This document shows, piece after piece, positions 24,720 through 33,314 of a stretch of DNA of 43,867 nt (position 1 is the stretch's first letter; the number at the start of each line of letters is the position of its first letter). A program made the translations under genes and the position numbers. The notes beneath the pieces are model-generated. The model saw nothing but the letters and a program-made list of their open reading frames with translations. It ran no database searches and was not told where the DNA came from. Origin of the DNA: an uncultured Spirochaetaceae bacterium (lineage in GTDB: Bacteria > Spirochaetota > Spirochaetia > Treponematales > Treponemataceae); NCBI GenBank assembly GCA_902799665.1, contig CADCBK010000002.1, positions 1 through 43,867 on the forward strand, given 5' to 3'.

Positions 24720-25083
24720 TTTTTTCTCCTAATAAAAAAACAAAGAGGAAATGTCAATTTCCGAATTGTTTTTTTAGCGTTCGCGAGAGCGAACAGTCAA
24801 ATATACGAGTTTCCTTTGGAAACTCGGCAAGCGAAAAGTCCGGCTGTAATAGACGGGCTTTTCGCTTATTTCTCCTATAGCAAAAAAAAGCGCCTGCCCC
24901 GACTAGCGGAACAAGCGCCTCATTGCGCTAAAATATATTAAAGCATTTTACGTTTTTATTCAAGCCCGCAAGCAAGCCGCCCAACCGTTCGGCTGAACGC
25001 GCGAGTCCGTAAGCGAGCGCGTTTGTTGCCGCTTATGCGGCCAACGAACGCTTATTGGCTTGCAATCGATTCTCTTGCCGCTA
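24720..25083 (-). other. livJ-livH intergenic region with terminator and several hairpins
   Basis: No gene is visible here. In transcript direction it holds: a complex inverted-repeat block at about 24962-25065, closed by GCAAGCC and GGCTTGC with smaller stems inside; the livJ terminator (24882-24918); a 10-bp stem AAGCGAAAAG/CTTTTCGCTT (24829-24868) with a 20-base loop; a 9-bp hairpin CGAGTTTCC-TTT-GGAAACTCG (24806-24826); and GTTCGC-GAGA-GCGAAC (24779-24794). I find no convincing promoter for livH. Confidence 0.5.
24882..24918 (-). terminator. intrinsic terminator of livJ
   Basis: On the minus strand GCGCTTGTTCC (24908-24918) pairs with GGGGCAGGCGC (24890-24900) over 11 positions, three of them G-U, and is followed by eight T (24882-24889). 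It separates the abundant binding protein from the membrane subunits, as in many Liv systems. Confidence 0.8.
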
Positions 25084-26220
25084 TTACGGTTGAACCGTTG
25101 TCTTGTAAACGGCGGCCAACTTTCCGTCGTCGCCCTTTACAAGCTCAAGCATAACCGCGGCTTTGATCGGGTTGCGCTTGGCGTCAAACGAAAGGTTTCC
25201 TGTAACGTATTCGCCCTGAATTGAAGCCAAGGCGTTCTTTACGGCAGTTGGATCGGCGCTGCCGGCCTTAACGATGGCGTCCTTCAAAAGGTAAACTGAA
25301 TCGTATCCAAGAGCGGCAAAAGCGTTGGGATCCTTGTTGTACTTGGCGCGGAAAGCGGCGACGTACTTTTGGACAGCAGGGCTTGTCGAGTCAACGGCGT
25401 AGTGGTTTGAATAGAATCCGTTCAAAACCTCGTCGCCGGCGTTGCTTGTCAATCCGTCCCATCCGTCGGCTCCAACAAAGGCAACGTTGATGCCTTGGGC
25501 GCGAGCCTGCTTGGCGATCAAGCTTACTACGTTGTAGTAGTCGGGAAGGTAAAGAACGTCAGGGTTGGCTGTCTTAATCTTTGTCAACTGGGCGTTAAAG
25601 TCCTTGTCGTTTGTGGCGTAAGATTCCTTGGCGACGATTTTTCCGCCCAAGGCTACGAATGTCTTTTCAAAGTTCTCTGTCAAGCCAACTGAGTAGTCGT
25701 TTCCGATGTCATAAAGGATGGCTGCGGACTTCGCGCCAAGGTTCTCAACGGCGAACTTTCCGCCTACAGTTCCCTGGAAGGGGTCGATGAAGCAAGCGCG
25801 GAAAATGAAGTCGCCGGCGTCCGTGATGTCCGGAGCGGTGGCGGCAGGCGCGATCTGAACGATCTTCTGGGCCTGGGCGCGGCTTGTGACGGCCTTTGTG
25901 CAGCCAGAAGTGAGGGAGCCGATTACAATCTTAACTCCGTCTTTTGTCGTCAATTTTTGGAAAGCGTTGACAGTCTTGTCGGGATTTCCCTCGTCGTCTT
26001 CGCTGACCAAAACGACTTTCTTTCCGTTAATTCCGCCGGCCGCGTTGATTTCCTCAATGGCCAAGTCAATGCCGTTTTTGCATTCAACGCCGTAAACGCT
26101 TACGTTTCCGCTCAACGGAAAGATTCCGCCGATTGTGATGTTGTTAGACTCTTTCTTGCCGCATGAAGCAAAGGCAAAAAGAGCGGCCGCCGAAATGGCT
26201 GCCAAAGCGATTTTTTTCAT
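25084..26220 (-). CDS. livJ: branched-chain amino acid ABC transporter substrate-binding lipoprotein LivJ
   Basis: This is the extracytoplasmic binding protein that delivers leucine, isoleucine or valine to LivHMGF. From the ATG at 26220 it has 378 residues. The signal peptide MKKIALAAISAAALFAFAS ends in a lipobox (FASC), so the mature protein starts with a lipidated Cys20. The mature part has the periplasmic-binding fold of the Liv type, with NITIGGIFPLSGNVSVYG and VLVSEDDEGNPDKTVNAFQKL. An upstream in-frame start would add 16 residues before the signal peptide and is rejected, since AAGGAG lies 7 bases before ATG 26220. The exact ligand is inferred from the operon. Confidence 0.93.
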   Translation of the reverse strand: MKKIALAAISAAALFAFASCGKKESNNITIGGIFPLSGNVSVYGVECKNGIDLAIEEINAAGGINGKKVVLVSEDDEGNPDKTVNAFQKLTTKDGVKIVIGSLTSGCTKAVTSRAQAQKIVQIAPAATAPDITDAGDFIFRACFIDPFQGTVGGKFAVENLGAKSAAILYDIGNDYSVGLTENFEKTFVALGGKIVAKESYATNDKDFNAQLTKIKTANPDVLYLPDYYNVVSLIAKQARAQGINVAFVGADGWDGLTSNAGDEVLNGFYSNHYAVDSTSPAVQKYVAAFRAKYNKDPNAFAALGYDSVYLLKDAIVKAGSADPTAVKNALASIQGEYVTGNLSFDAKRNPIKAAVMLELVKGDDGKLAAVYKTTVQP

Positions 26221-26289
26221 ATGATTCTCCTTAAAACTTATGAAAACCGCGAGTACGCTTTGTTCCACAAGTTTTCTCTTTTGCAGACA

Positions 26290-26318
26290 ATTTTGCTGAA
26301 TTCAAACTTTTTAGTCAA
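26290..26318 (-). promoter_or_regulatory. livJ promoter
   Basis: TTGACT (26313-26318) and CAAAAT (26290-26295) are 17 bases apart on the minus strand. The leader would be about 65 bases and ends in AAGGAG. An A/T-rich hairpin with 9-base arms (26335-26343, 26348-26356) lies just upstream and may be a back-up terminator for the ribosomal operon. Confidence 0.6.
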
Positions 26319-26382
26319 TAGGATTTTCTTTAAAAAAACTTAATTTTTTAAGTTTTACGAAAACCGCCTTTGACTTTAATCC

Positions 26383-26412
26383 ATAAAAAAACCGCGCGGT
26401 CAACGCGCGGTT
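26383..26412 (-). terminator. intrinsic terminator of the ribosomal protein operon
   Basis: AACCGCGCG (26390-26398) and CGCGCGGTT (26404-26412) form a perfect 9-bp stem with a 5-base loop; the minus strand continues with seven T. It lies 16 bases behind the last gene of the cluster. Confidence 0.88.
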
Positions 26413-26427
26413 TGCAAGCCAAAAGAC

Positions 26428-26685
26428 TTAGGCCTGAGCTTCGGCAGGGGCCTCGGCCGCAGCTTCTTCGGCGGCAGGAGCGGCGTCCGCGGGAGCGGCA
26501 GCCGGCTTTTCAAGGCGAGCCTTGTTCTTAAGGTGGGCTTTGCAGAATTTGCAAATCATAACCTTTTTGCCTTCAAGGTCGTACTCGTAAACAACCTTTA
26601 TGCCTGTAGTCTTGCAAATAGGACAAGTTCCGCGACCATGGTTTGCGGTCTTGCGAAGTCCAGTTCCACGATGAGCTTTAGACAT
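26428..26685 (-). CDS. small zinc-ribbon protein at the end of the alpha operon
   Basis: The 85-residue protein has a basic N-terminus ([19 protein letters not shown]), two CxxC pairs (CPIC near 21-24 and CKFC near 46-49) that should bind one zinc, a basic segment, and a tail of about 28 residues made of Ala, Pro and Glu. The first 55 residues look like a zinc-containing ribosomal protein of the L31/L32/L33 size, but I cannot match it to any of these. It starts in the rplQ stop (TAATG) and ends the transcript, so it is translated together with ribosomal proteins. Binding to rRNA or ribosome is an inference from charge, zinc site and position. Confidence 0.75.
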   Translation of the reverse strand: MSKAHRGTGLRKTANHGRGTCPICKTTGIKVVYEYDLEGKKVMICKFCKAHLKNKARLEKPAAAPADAAPAAEEAAAEAPAEAQA

Positions 26686-27146
26686 TACTTGCTCTCCTTC
26701 GCTTCTTTCTTAGCGGGCTGTTTTTTATCCGCCTTTTTAGCGTCTTTTTTTGCCTTGGCTGCGGCTTTCTTTTCCTCAACCTCTTCAAGCTTGTAGTCAA
26801 CCAATTCAAGGATAACTACATCAGCGGCGTCGCCTTCGCGGAATCCCAACTTAAGGACGCGAGTGTATCCGCCATTGCGTTCCTTCATGCGGGGAGCGAT
26901 TTCGGTAAAAAGCTTGTTCAAAACTTTTTCGTCGGCGATATACTTGGCAACTTCGCGGCGATTGTGAACGCTGTCAACTTTGGCGCGAGTGACAAGCTTC
27001 TCAGCCTTTCTGCGCGCTTCCTTAGCCTTAGCCTTAGTAGTAGTAATGCGTTCAAATCTAAAAAGAGAAGTAACCATGTTGCGCAACATTGCGCGGCGAT
27101 GCGCTGACGTGCGGCTCAGCGCGTTAAAACCAGTTCTATGATTCAT
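26685..27146 (-). CDS. rplQ: 50S ribosomal protein L17
   Basis: L17 sits near the exit tunnel of the large subunit. The first 115 residues show the normal family sequence ([29 protein letters not shown]). The last 35 to 40 residues are a low-complexity Lys/Ala/Glu tail that is not part of the common L17 core. The start lies inside rpoA (11-base overlap) with AAGGA ahead, and the stop overlaps the next ATG. Confidence 0.96.
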   Translation of the reverse strand: MNHRTGFNALSRTSAHRRAMLRNMVTSLFRFERITTTKAKAKEARRKAEKLVTRAKVDSVHNRREVAKYIADEKVLNKLFTEIAPRMKERNGGYTRVLKLGFREGDAADVVILELVDYKLEEVEEKKAAAKAKKDAKKADKKQPAKKEAKESK

Positions 27147-28194
27147 CTGATTCTTCCTTCTTCTTAGTTAAATTAACAGCATCCTTAAGATAGCTGTAGT
27201 CCGTCATTCCCAAAGTCAAGTTCCATTCAAGCAACTTTTCTTTGATTTCTGTAAGACTCTTTTTGCCAAAGTTTCTGGTCTTGGCGATGTCATCTTCAGT
27301 TTTCTTGGTCAATTCGCCGATTGTGCGTATGTTGGCGTTCTTCAAGCAGTTTGAAGAACGAACAGACAATTCAAGCTCCTCAACCGGAGTGTTCAACAAG
27401 GCGCGGACTCTCTCGTCCTCTTCGCCAATGTCGTCGTCACCAGAAGAATCGCTGTCGTCAAAATTGATGAACACTGAAAAATGCTCTTTGGCGATTTTTG
27501 CGGCTTCGCTCAAAGCGTCGGCCGGCTCAATCGATCCGTCAGTCCAAATTTCAAGGCAAAGCTTGTCGTAATCGTTTCTCTGTCCAACACGACAAGGCTC
27601 GATTGAATACTTTACCTTTTTTACAGGGCTGAAAATAGCGTCCATAGGAATCGTTCCAACAACTTCAATGTATCTGTCGTTGGTTTCCGCAGGAACATAT
27701 CCTCGATTCAAGTCAACCTGGATTTCGATGTCCACTTTGGCGTCGTCCATCATTGTGAACAAGGGCACGTCCTTTGACAAGACTTCCAGCTGGCCCTCTT
27801 TTTCAAGGTCATTGCTCGTTACTTTTCTAGGACCCTTGAATTCATAAAGAATAGTGTCCTGTTCCGTGTCGCCGGGAAGGCGAACGCGCGTTTGCTTCAA
27901 GCTGTTCAAGATTTCCAAAGTATCCTCGGACACATTGGGAATCGCCTGAAACTCGCTTGAAATAACGTGCGGAACATTGTCAGAATCATAAGAAGTGATT
28001 CTGATAGAAGTAACTGCGTATCCCTGAATCGATGACAGCAAAACACGGCGCAGGGTGTTTCCTACGGTCGTGCCGAATCCGGGTTCAAACGGATAAGCGT
28101 AAAACTTTCCATAGTTCGCCTGAGAGGTTTCTTGATTCTCAAAACGCACGCCCTTAGGTCTTTGAAAACCTTTAAGCAGATTTTTGCGAGCCAT
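27136..28194 (-). CDS. rpoA: DNA-directed RNA polymerase subunit alpha
   Basis: The alpha subunit starts RNA polymerase assembly and contacts regulators and upstream DNA. The 352-residue protein has the N-terminal dimerisation domain (about 1-240, with [21 protein letters not shown]) and a C-terminal domain (about 275-340, with [29 protein letters not shown] and [15 protein letters not shown]). The linker is longer and very acidic ([17 protein letters not shown]). It has GGAG five bases before the ATG and lies in the standard alpha operon order rpsM-rpsK-rpsD-rpoA-rplQ. Confidence 0.98.
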   Translation of the reverse strand: MARKNLLKGFQRPKGVRFENQETSQANYGKFYAYPFEPGFGTTVGNTLRRVLLSSIQGYAVTSIRITSYDSDNVPHVISSEFQAIPNVSEDTLEILNSLKQTRVRLPGDTEQDTILYEFKGPRKVTSNDLEKEGQLEVLSKDVPLFTMMDDAKVDIEIQVDLNRGYVPAETNDRYIEVVGTIPMDAIFSPVKKVKYSIEPCRVGQRNDYDKLCLEIWTDGSIEPADALSEAAKIAKEHFSVFINFDDSDSSGDDDIGEEDERVRALLNTPVEELELSVRSSNCLKNANIRTIGELTKKTEDDIAKTRNFGKKSLTEIKEKLLEWNLTLGMTDYSYLKDAVNLTKKKEESDES

Positions 28195-28206
28195 TTGAAC
28201 TCCTTA

Positions 28207-28800
28207 TTATTTAGAATAATATTCAACCACAAGCTGCTCTTTTACATCGTAGTCGATGTCGCTGCGTGACGGCAGAGTAGCAACCTTTCCTGACAAATTA
28301 TCCTTGTCGGCTTCAAGCCAAGCGGGGACTTTGCGCTCTTCGATTCTAGCAACCAACTTCTTTATGCTTGAAGAAGACTTGCTTTTCTCTTTGAACGACA
28401 CGACATCGCCAGCCTTAACCAAGTAAGACGGAATGTCAACTTTTTTTCCATTCACAGTAATGTGTCCGTGGTTGACAAGCTGCTTGGCTTCGTTGCGGGT
28501 CTTGGCGAAACCAAGGCGGTAAACAACGTTGTCCAAACGAGACTCAAGCAACTGGAGCATTACTTCGCCAGTAACGCCAGGCTTTCTTACAGCCATTTCA
28601 TAATAAAGCCTGAATTGGCGCTCAAGAACTCCGTAGATAAAGCGAAGCTTCTGCTTTTCGTCAAGCTGAAGGGCGTATTCAGATCTCTTTCTGCGAGTCT
28701 CTTTTTGATTTCTTTTGCTTACCTTGCCGTAGCCCAAAACGAGCGGGTTCAAACCCAACTTTTTGCAGCGTTTAAGGATAGGTGTAGTGCTTTTACCCAT
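28207..28800 (-). CDS. rpsD: 30S ribosomal protein S4
   Basis: S4 binds 16S rRNA early in assembly and in other bacteria represses the alpha operon. The 197-residue protein has the S4 RNA-binding domain (SRLDNVVYRLGFAKTRNEAKQLVNHGHITVNGKKV). The N-terminal zinc knuckle of the C-plus form is absent; only one Cys remains there, so this is the zinc-free type. Confidence 0.97.
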   Translation of the reverse strand: MGKSTTPILKRCKKLGLNPLVLGYGKVSKRNQKETRRKRSEYALQLDEKQKLRFIYGVLERQFRLYYEMAVRKPGVTGEVMLQLLESRLDNVVYRLGFAKTRNEAKQLVNHGHITVNGKKVDIPSYLVKAGDVVSFKEKSKSSSSIKKLVARIEERKVPAWLEADKDNLSGKVATLPSRSDIDYDVKEQLVVEYYSK

Positions 28801-28817
28801 TTTTTACTCCTTAAGAA

Positions 28818-29198
28818 TTACATTGAGCGCGTCTTGCGCGGGCGGCATCCGTTGTGCGGAATCGGAGTTACATCAGAAATAGACTTAACTTTAAGCCCCT
28901 GATTTCCAATGGCGCGGACAGCGTTTTCGCGGCCCATGCCCGGTCCCTTAACGAACACGTGAACTTCGCGCAAACCGTAGCTTACGGCTTTTTGAACAGC
29001 CGTCTCGGCGACAGTTTGGGCGGCAAAAGGAGTTGACTTCTTGGCGCCGCGGAATCCAAGACCGCCGCTTGACGCCCAAGAAAGCGCGTTGCCGTTCAAG
29101 TCAGTGACTGTAACGATTGTATTGTTGAAAGACGCCTGAATGTAAACGTTTCCTTCGTATACGCTCTTCTTTTCCTTTCTCTTTTTAACAGTAGCCAA
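28818..29198 (-). CDS. rpsK: 30S ribosomal protein S11
   Basis: S11 lies on the platform of the small subunit near the mRNA exit. The sequence shows [19 protein letters not shown] and the C-terminal [10 protein letters not shown] typical of S11. The start codon is TTG, 6 bases behind a strong GGAGG site; no better ATG exists upstream in frame. Length 126 residues is normal. Confidence 0.97.
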   Translation of the reverse strand: MATVKKRKEKKSVYEGNVYIQASFNNTIVTVTDLNGNALSWASSGGLGFRGAKKSTPFAAQTVAETAVQKAVSYGLREVHVFVKGPGMGRENAVRAIGNQGLKVKSISDVTPIPHNGCRPRKTRSM

Positions 29199-29214
29199 TT
29201 AGTTTACCTCCGCC

Positions 29215-29583
29215 TTACGCTTTCTTCTTGTTCGCAACAGTCTTCTTCTTACCCTTGCGAGTTCTTGAATTTGTACGCGTTCGCTGTCCGCGAACCGGAA
29301 GTCCCTTGCGATGGCGCTGGCCACGGTAAGATCCAATATCGATAAGGCGCTTGATGTTAAGGCCGATTTCCGAGCGGAGACGGCCTTCTACCTTGTACTC
29401 TTTGTCGATAATTTCACGGAGTTTTGTCAACTCGTCCTGAGACAAATCATTCATCAGCGTCTCTTCTTTAATTTCCGCTTTTTTGCAGATTGTGCGAGCC
29501 GCTGAGCGACCTATGCCGTAAACATAAGTCAAAGCGATTTTAACCTGTTTATTAGGGAGGTCAACTCCCGCAATTCGAGCCAT
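29215..29583 (-). CDS. rpsM: 30S ribosomal protein S13
   Basis: S13 is at the head of the 30S subunit and contacts the P-site tRNA. The 122 residues begin [18 protein letters not shown], contain the helix-two-turn-helix region [18 protein letters not shown] and end in a basic tail after [19 protein letters not shown]. It lies 10 bases behind rpmJ. Confidence 0.98.
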   Translation of the reverse strand: MARIAGVDLPNKQVKIALTYVYGIGRSAARTICKKAEIKEETLMNDLSQDELTKLREIIDKEYKVEGRLRSEIGLNIKRLIDIGSYRGQRHRKGLPVRGQRTRTNSRTRKGKKKTVANKKKA

Positions 29584-29593
29584 CTGTTACTCC

Positions 29594-29707
29594 TCAACCT
29601 TGTCTCTGCTTGTGCTTCGGGTTTACGCAAATGATTCGGACAATGCCGTTTCTTTTGATAACCTTACACTTGTCGCAGATAGGCTTTACACTGGTTCGTA
29701 CTTTCAT
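29594..29707 (-). CDS. rpmJ: 50S ribosomal protein L36
   Basis: This 37-residue gene is short and easy to miss. It begins [19 protein letters not shown] and ends [10 protein letters not shown], the full L36 sequence with the zinc ligands Cys-x2-Cys and Cys-x4-His, so it is the zinc-binding (C-plus) form. The ATG at 29707 has GGGGGA ahead. It is the first gene behind an internal promoter and hairpin leader, at the boundary between spc and alpha clusters, its usual place. Confidence 0.95.
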   Translation of the reverse strand: MKVRTSVKPICDKCKVIKRNGIVRIICVNPKHKQRQG

Positions 29708-29735
29708 AAAAGTCCCCCTGGGAATGCGATATGTA

Positions 29736-29777
29736 TTTCCCGATTATGGCAATTCGCAATGAATTACAATCGGGAAA
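29736..29777 (-). promoter_or_regulatory. 5'-terminal leader hairpin of the rpmJ transcript
   Basis: TTTCCCGATT (29768-29777 on the minus strand) pairs perfectly with AATCGGGAAA (29736-29745), and ATTC/GAAT can pair inside. The expected transcription start is close to 29775, so the mRNA would begin with this hairpin. The rpmJ ribosome site lies downstream and free. It may protect the 5' end or be a regulatory site. Confidence 0.55.
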
Positions 29778-29781
29778 CACG

Positions 29782-29811
29782 AGTATAGCGCATTTCGCCA
29801 ATTTAAGTCTA
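29782..29811 (-). promoter_or_regulatory. internal promoter before rpmJ (alpha operon)
   Basis: TAGACT (29806-29811) and TATACT (29782-29787) are 18 bases apart on the minus strand, inside the ribosomal super-operon between secY and rpmJ. A weak terminator-like hairpin GGATTT/AAATCC (29835-29849) followed by a T-rich stretch lies at the secY stop. Confidence 0.7.
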
Positions 29812-29848
29812 GCCCTTCGCCCAAAAAATTTAACGGATTTTACAAATC

Positions 29849-31174
29849 CTAGAGGTTTCTTGAGCGAATTCTACCCCTTTTCATAAGACCATCTTGATGG
29901 TGCATTCTCAAAAGGGCTTCAATCTGGCTCATTGTATCCAAGTCTACGCCAACCATGATTATCAATGAAGTGCCGCCCATCAGCATCGCTACCGACTGGG
30001 GGAACTTAAAGACAAGCTGGATAATCGTGGGCAATATCGCTATCGCCGCAAGGAACAAAGCGCCAGGCAATACCAAACGGTTAAGTATCTTTTGCAAGTA
30101 CTCTTCCGTCTTGTCAGTCCTTACTCCAGGAATGGAGCCGCCGTTTTCCCGGATTTGCTTTGCTATTTCAGTGGGGTTCAGGGTTACCTGAGTGTAGAAG
30201 TATGCAAAGAAAATGATAAGGACGACTAACAACAAATTGTACCAAATTCCCGTCGGATTCAAAATTACAGCCAATTTTTGAACCCATCTCGCAGCGCCGG
30301 AGTTGCTCGCAATAGAAGAAACAAGCTGCAAGGGAAGCGTCAAAAACGATGAAGCGAAAATCAAGGGAATTACATTTGACGGATTCACCTTAAAGGGAAT
30401 GTATGTGTTCTGCGCGCCATACATCTTTCTGCCAACAACGCGCTTGGCGTAGTTGACCGGAATCTTGCGCTCGCCGGACTCTTCGAATACGACAAGGGCA
30501 ATGATGCCGACAAAAATGATAAGGGCGACAATTACAAAAACAATGTTCAGCTGGCCATTGCGAACTTGTTCGGCAAGCTCGGCCACAGCGCTTGGCATAC
30601 GGGCAACGATGCCGGCAAAAATCATGATTGAAATGCCGTTGCCAATTCCGCGGGCGGTGATTTGATCGCCCAACCAAACTGTTACCATTGAACCAGTCGT
30701 TACGGTCAAAATCGCAAGAAGCTTAAAGGCCACTTCGTTGTTCAACGAAACCACGCCAATGTTCTTCGCGTAGATTGTCACCGCAAACGACTGCACGACG
30801 CAGACAAAAATCGTTCCGATTCTTGTCCACATCTGCATTCTCTGCTGGCCGCCTTCTTCCATTACCGCCCTCTTCATAGAGGGGAAAATGATAAGAAGGA
30901 GCTGCATGATGATCTGCGTGGAGATGAAGGGCATTACGCCCAACATGAACACAGAAAAGTTAGAGAACGCGCCGCCAACAAAGAAGTCCATGTAACTGGC
31001 AAAAGCGTTGTTGTTCTGCGCGGCAAGGTTGTTAAAGTATTCAAACAAAGCTGCTGCGTCTACGCCTGGAATTGTAAGAACGCATCCAAGTCTGTAGACT
31101 GCCAGTACAACTAGAGTGAAGAAAAGGCGGCTGCGGAGTTCTTTAATTTTAAACATGTTCGCAATTGAATTCAT
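29849..31174 (-). CDS. secY: protein translocase subunit SecY
   Basis: SecY forms the protein-conducting channel of the inner membrane with SecE and SecG. The 441-residue protein has about ten membrane segments, the N-terminal FTLVVLAVYRLGCVLTIPGVD, the cytoplasmic loop with GGQQRMQMWTRIGT and FEESGERKIPVNYAKRVVG, and the late loop ENGGSIPGVRTDKTEEYLQ. Its position between rplO and rpmJ is the standard one. The ATG is 10 bases behind rplO. Confidence 0.97.
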   Translation of the reverse strand: MNSIANMFKIKELRSRLFFTLVVLAVYRLGCVLTIPGVDAAALFEYFNNLAAQNNNAFASYMDFFVGGAFSNFSVFMLGVMPFISTQIIMQLLLIIFPSMKRAVMEEGGQQRMQMWTRIGTIFVCVVQSFAVTIYAKNIGVVSLNNEVAFKLLAILTVTTGSMVTVWLGDQITARGIGNGISIMIFAGIVARMPSAVAELAEQVRNGQLNIVFVIVALIIFVGIIALVVFEESGERKIPVNYAKRVVGRKMYGAQNTYIPFKVNPSNVIPLIFASSFLTLPLQLVSSIASNSGAARWVQKLAVILNPTGIWYNLLLVVLIIFFAYFYTQVTLNPTEIAKQIRENGGSIPGVRTDKTEEYLQKILNRLVLPGALFLAAIAILPTIIQLVFKFPQSVAMLMGGTSLIIMVGVDLDTMSQIEALLRMHHQDGLMKRGRIRSRNL

Positions 31175-31184
31175 CTATTCCGCC

Positions 31185-31679
31185 TTAGTCTTTCTTTTCT
31201 GTCTTTTCAGCCTTTTTAACCTCAACGACAGAGCCGCCGGCCTTTTCAATCTTCTCTTTGGCAGACTTTGAAATCTTGTCAACAGAGACAGTCACTTTCT
31301 TTGTGATGTCGCCGGTTCCCAATACTTTAATCAAGACATTCTTAGACTTCTTTGCCTTGACAAGATTCTTGGCAACGAGAGTTTCCTTGCTTACAGTTTC
31401 GCCGTCTGAATACTTTGCCTCAATGTCGGCAAGGTTGACAACGTCGTATCCCTGCTTGAAAGGATAGTTTGAAAAACCGCGCTGGGCGATGCGGCGGTAA
31501 AGAGGCATCTGTCCGCCTTCAAAGCCTACATACGGCTGGGGCGAACCGCTTCTTGACTGGGCGCCTTTGTTGCCCTTTCCGGCTGTCGTTCCAAGTCCTG
31601 ATGAAGAGCCGCGTCCGACAATCTTGCGCTTTTTGTTGGCGCCAACGGGCGCTGTCAATACTGGATTGTATTCTGCCAT
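31185..31679 (-). CDS. rplO: 50S ribosomal protein L15
   Basis: L15 is a late-assembly protein of the large subunit. The N-terminal half shows GRGSSSGLGTTAGKGNKGAQSRSG and GFEGGQMPLYRRIAQRGFSN. The 164 residues exceed the usual 145 because of a Lys/Glu-rich C-terminal tail. The ATG overlaps the rpmD stop by one base (TAATG). Confidence 0.97.
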   Translation of the reverse strand: MAEYNPVLTAPVGANKKRKIVGRGSSSGLGTTAGKGNKGAQSRSGSPQPYVGFEGGQMPLYRRIAQRGFSNYPFKQGYDVVNLADIEAKYSDGETVSKETLVAKNLVKAKKSKNVLIKVLGTGDITKKVTVSVDKISKSAKEKIEKAGGSVVEVKKAEKTEKKD

Positions 31680-31861
31680 TACTGGATCTCCTCAACTTTT
31701 ACAAGGTGAGCCACAGAGGCCACCGCTCCGCGTACAGAAGGAGTGTCTTCCTGCACGACAGAGGAACTGATTTTCTTTAATCCCAAACTGCGGACAGTCG
31801 CTCGCTTGGCGGGCTTTTGTCCGATAACGCTTTTTACAAGTGTAATCTTAAGTTTTGCCAT
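31679..31861 (-). CDS. rpmD: 50S ribosomal protein L30
   Basis: The 60-residue protein [20 protein letters not shown] is a full-length bacterial L30. I place the start at the ATG 31861, two bases after the rpsE stop; an in-frame GTG four codons earlier would overlap rpsE and is less likely. Confidence 0.96.
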   Translation of the reverse strand: MAKLKITLVKSVIGQKPAKRATVRSLGLKKISSSVVQEDTPSVRGAVASVAHLVKVEEIQ

Positions 31862-31863
31862 GA

Positions 31864-32379
31864 TTAACCCCACATCTCGCTCAGAGTCTTGCCTCTGTTC
31901 TTGGCGACTGTAGCGGCATCAAGCATATGCTCGATGGCGTCAAAAGTGGCGCGGACTACATTTACAGAAGCGCTTGAGCCAAGCGACTTTGAAATGATGT
32001 CGGTGACACCAGCCGCGTCCATAATGGCGCGAACAGGGCCGCCGGCGATGATTCCAGTACCAGCTGAAGCCGGGCGCAAAAGAACTTCAGAACTCTTGAA
32101 CTTTCCGATGATGTCATGCGGAACAGTTCCCTTCTTGATTGGAAGAGTCACAAGATTTCTCTTGGCGCGGTCAAGGCTCTTTTTGATAGCCTCAGTAACG
32201 TCATTGGCTTTGCCAAATCCGTATCCTACGCGGCCCTTCTGGTCGCCTACAACGCTGAGCGCCGCAAAAGACATTCTGCGTCCGCCCTTTACAGTCTTAG
32301 AAGTTCTGTTAAGAGTAACGAGCTTTTCAACAAACTCTTTCTCTTTGGGCTCTTTGTCAAATTTATTCTGGCGTTCCAT
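31864..32379 (-). CDS. rpsE: 30S ribosomal protein S5
   Basis: S5 lies at the mRNA entry and helps decoding accuracy. The 171-residue protein has the double-stranded-RNA-binding N-terminal domain ([21 protein letters not shown]) and the loop [21 protein letters not shown], then the S5 C-terminal domain. The residues around GGRR, where spectinomycin changes occur, look wild type. Confidence 0.98.
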   Translation of the reverse strand: MERQNKFDKEPKEKEFVEKLVTLNRTSKTVKGGRRMSFAALSVVGDQKGRVGYGFGKANDVTEAIKKSLDRAKRNLVTLPIKKGTVPHDIIGKFKSSEVLLRPASAGTGIIAGGPVRAIMDAAGVTDIISKSLGSSASVNVVRATFDAIEHMLDAATVAKNRGKTLSEMWG

Positions 32380-32387
32380 AGTATCTC

Positions 32388-32750
32388 CTAGAATATGATG
32401 CCCGCTTTGCGGGTACCGTCAGCAAGAGCCTTTACAACGCCATGATAAAGATAACCGTTGCGGTCAAAAACCACAGTGGTGATGTTCTTTTCCTTAAGGC
32501 GCTGGCCAAAAGCTTCGCCAAGTTTCGCGGCGCCTTCAACTGTCGGCTTGACGCTCGCAAAATCTTTTTCCATCGTAGAAATGGCGGCAAGAGTCTTTCC
32601 CTCGTCGTCATTGATTACCTGCACATAAAGGTTCTTGTTGCTGCGAGTGACTGTCATGCGGGGGCGCTCAGCCGTTCCGTAAACAGACTTGCGGATGTGA
32701 ACCTTTCTGTGAAGGCGCTTTCTATCTTTGTCGTTAAGTTTTCTAATCAT
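32388..32750 (-). CDS. rplR: 50S ribosomal protein L18
   Basis: L18 binds 5S rRNA. The 120 residues have the family pattern ([19 protein letters not shown] and the C-terminal [23 protein letters not shown]). It lies 11 bases behind rplF and 8 bases ahead of rpsE. Confidence 0.97.
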   Translation of the reverse strand: MIRKLNDKDRKRLHRKVHIRKSVYGTAERPRMTVTRSNKNLYVQVINDDEGKTLAAISTMEKDFASVKPTVEGAAKLGEAFGQRLKEKNITTVVFDRNGYLYHGVVKALADGTRKAGIIF

Positions 32751-32761
32751 GTCGCCCGTCC

Positions 32762-33301
32762 TTATTTAACGCCAGTCTTACCGACTTTGCGTCTAATAAC
32801 TTCAGTAGAATAGCGGATTCCCTTTCCTTTGTAAGGCTCAGGAAGGCGCAACTTGCGGATTTGGGCGCAGAATTCGCCGATTTGCTGCTTGTTGATTCCA
32901 GAAACGTCAATCTTTCCGGAAGGATCGGCAGCCACCGTGATTCCTTCGGGAATTACGGCGATAAAATCGTTTGAGTAGCCCAAGTTCATTACAAGTTCCT
33001 TGCCCTTGACTTCGGCGCGGAAACCTACTCCGTTAATAACCAAAGACTTTGTAAATCCGTTTGTCACACCCTTTACCATGTCGTTGATAAGGGCGCGGTA
33101 CAAACCGTGGTCGGCGTTGGCCTGGCGGCTTGCGTTAAGCGTCTTTACAGTAATCTCATTGTTTTCAAAGGCAACTTCAACATTCTTGCTGAACTTCTGC
33201 TTAAGCTCGCCCTTGGCTCCCTTTACAGAAATCTCGTTGTCCTTAATCGCAACCGTTACGCCGGCGGGAACGGCAACAGGAAGCTTTCCAATCTTAGACA
33301 T
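32762..33301 (-). CDS. rplF: 50S ribosomal protein L6
   Basis: L6 sits near the factor-binding site of the large subunit. The 179-residue protein has both L6 repeats: [15 protein letters not shown] and [19 protein letters not shown] in the first, and the C-terminal [20 protein letters not shown] in the second. Confidence 0.98.
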   Translation of the reverse strand: MSKIGKLPVAVPAGVTVAIKDNEISVKGAKGELKQKFSKNVEVAFENNEITVKTLNASRQANADHGLYRALINDMVKGVTNGFTKSLVINGVGFRAEVKGKELVMNLGYSNDFIAVIPEGITVAADPSGKIDVSGINKQQIGEFCAQIRKLRLPEPYKGKGIRYSTEVIRRKVGKTGVK

Positions 33302-33314
33302 CTTCTTCCTCCTA

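Noticed and set aside
26221..26268. Longer LivJ start
   Set aside because: It would place 16 residues before a normal lipoprotein signal peptide; ATG 26220 has a perfect AAGGAG site.
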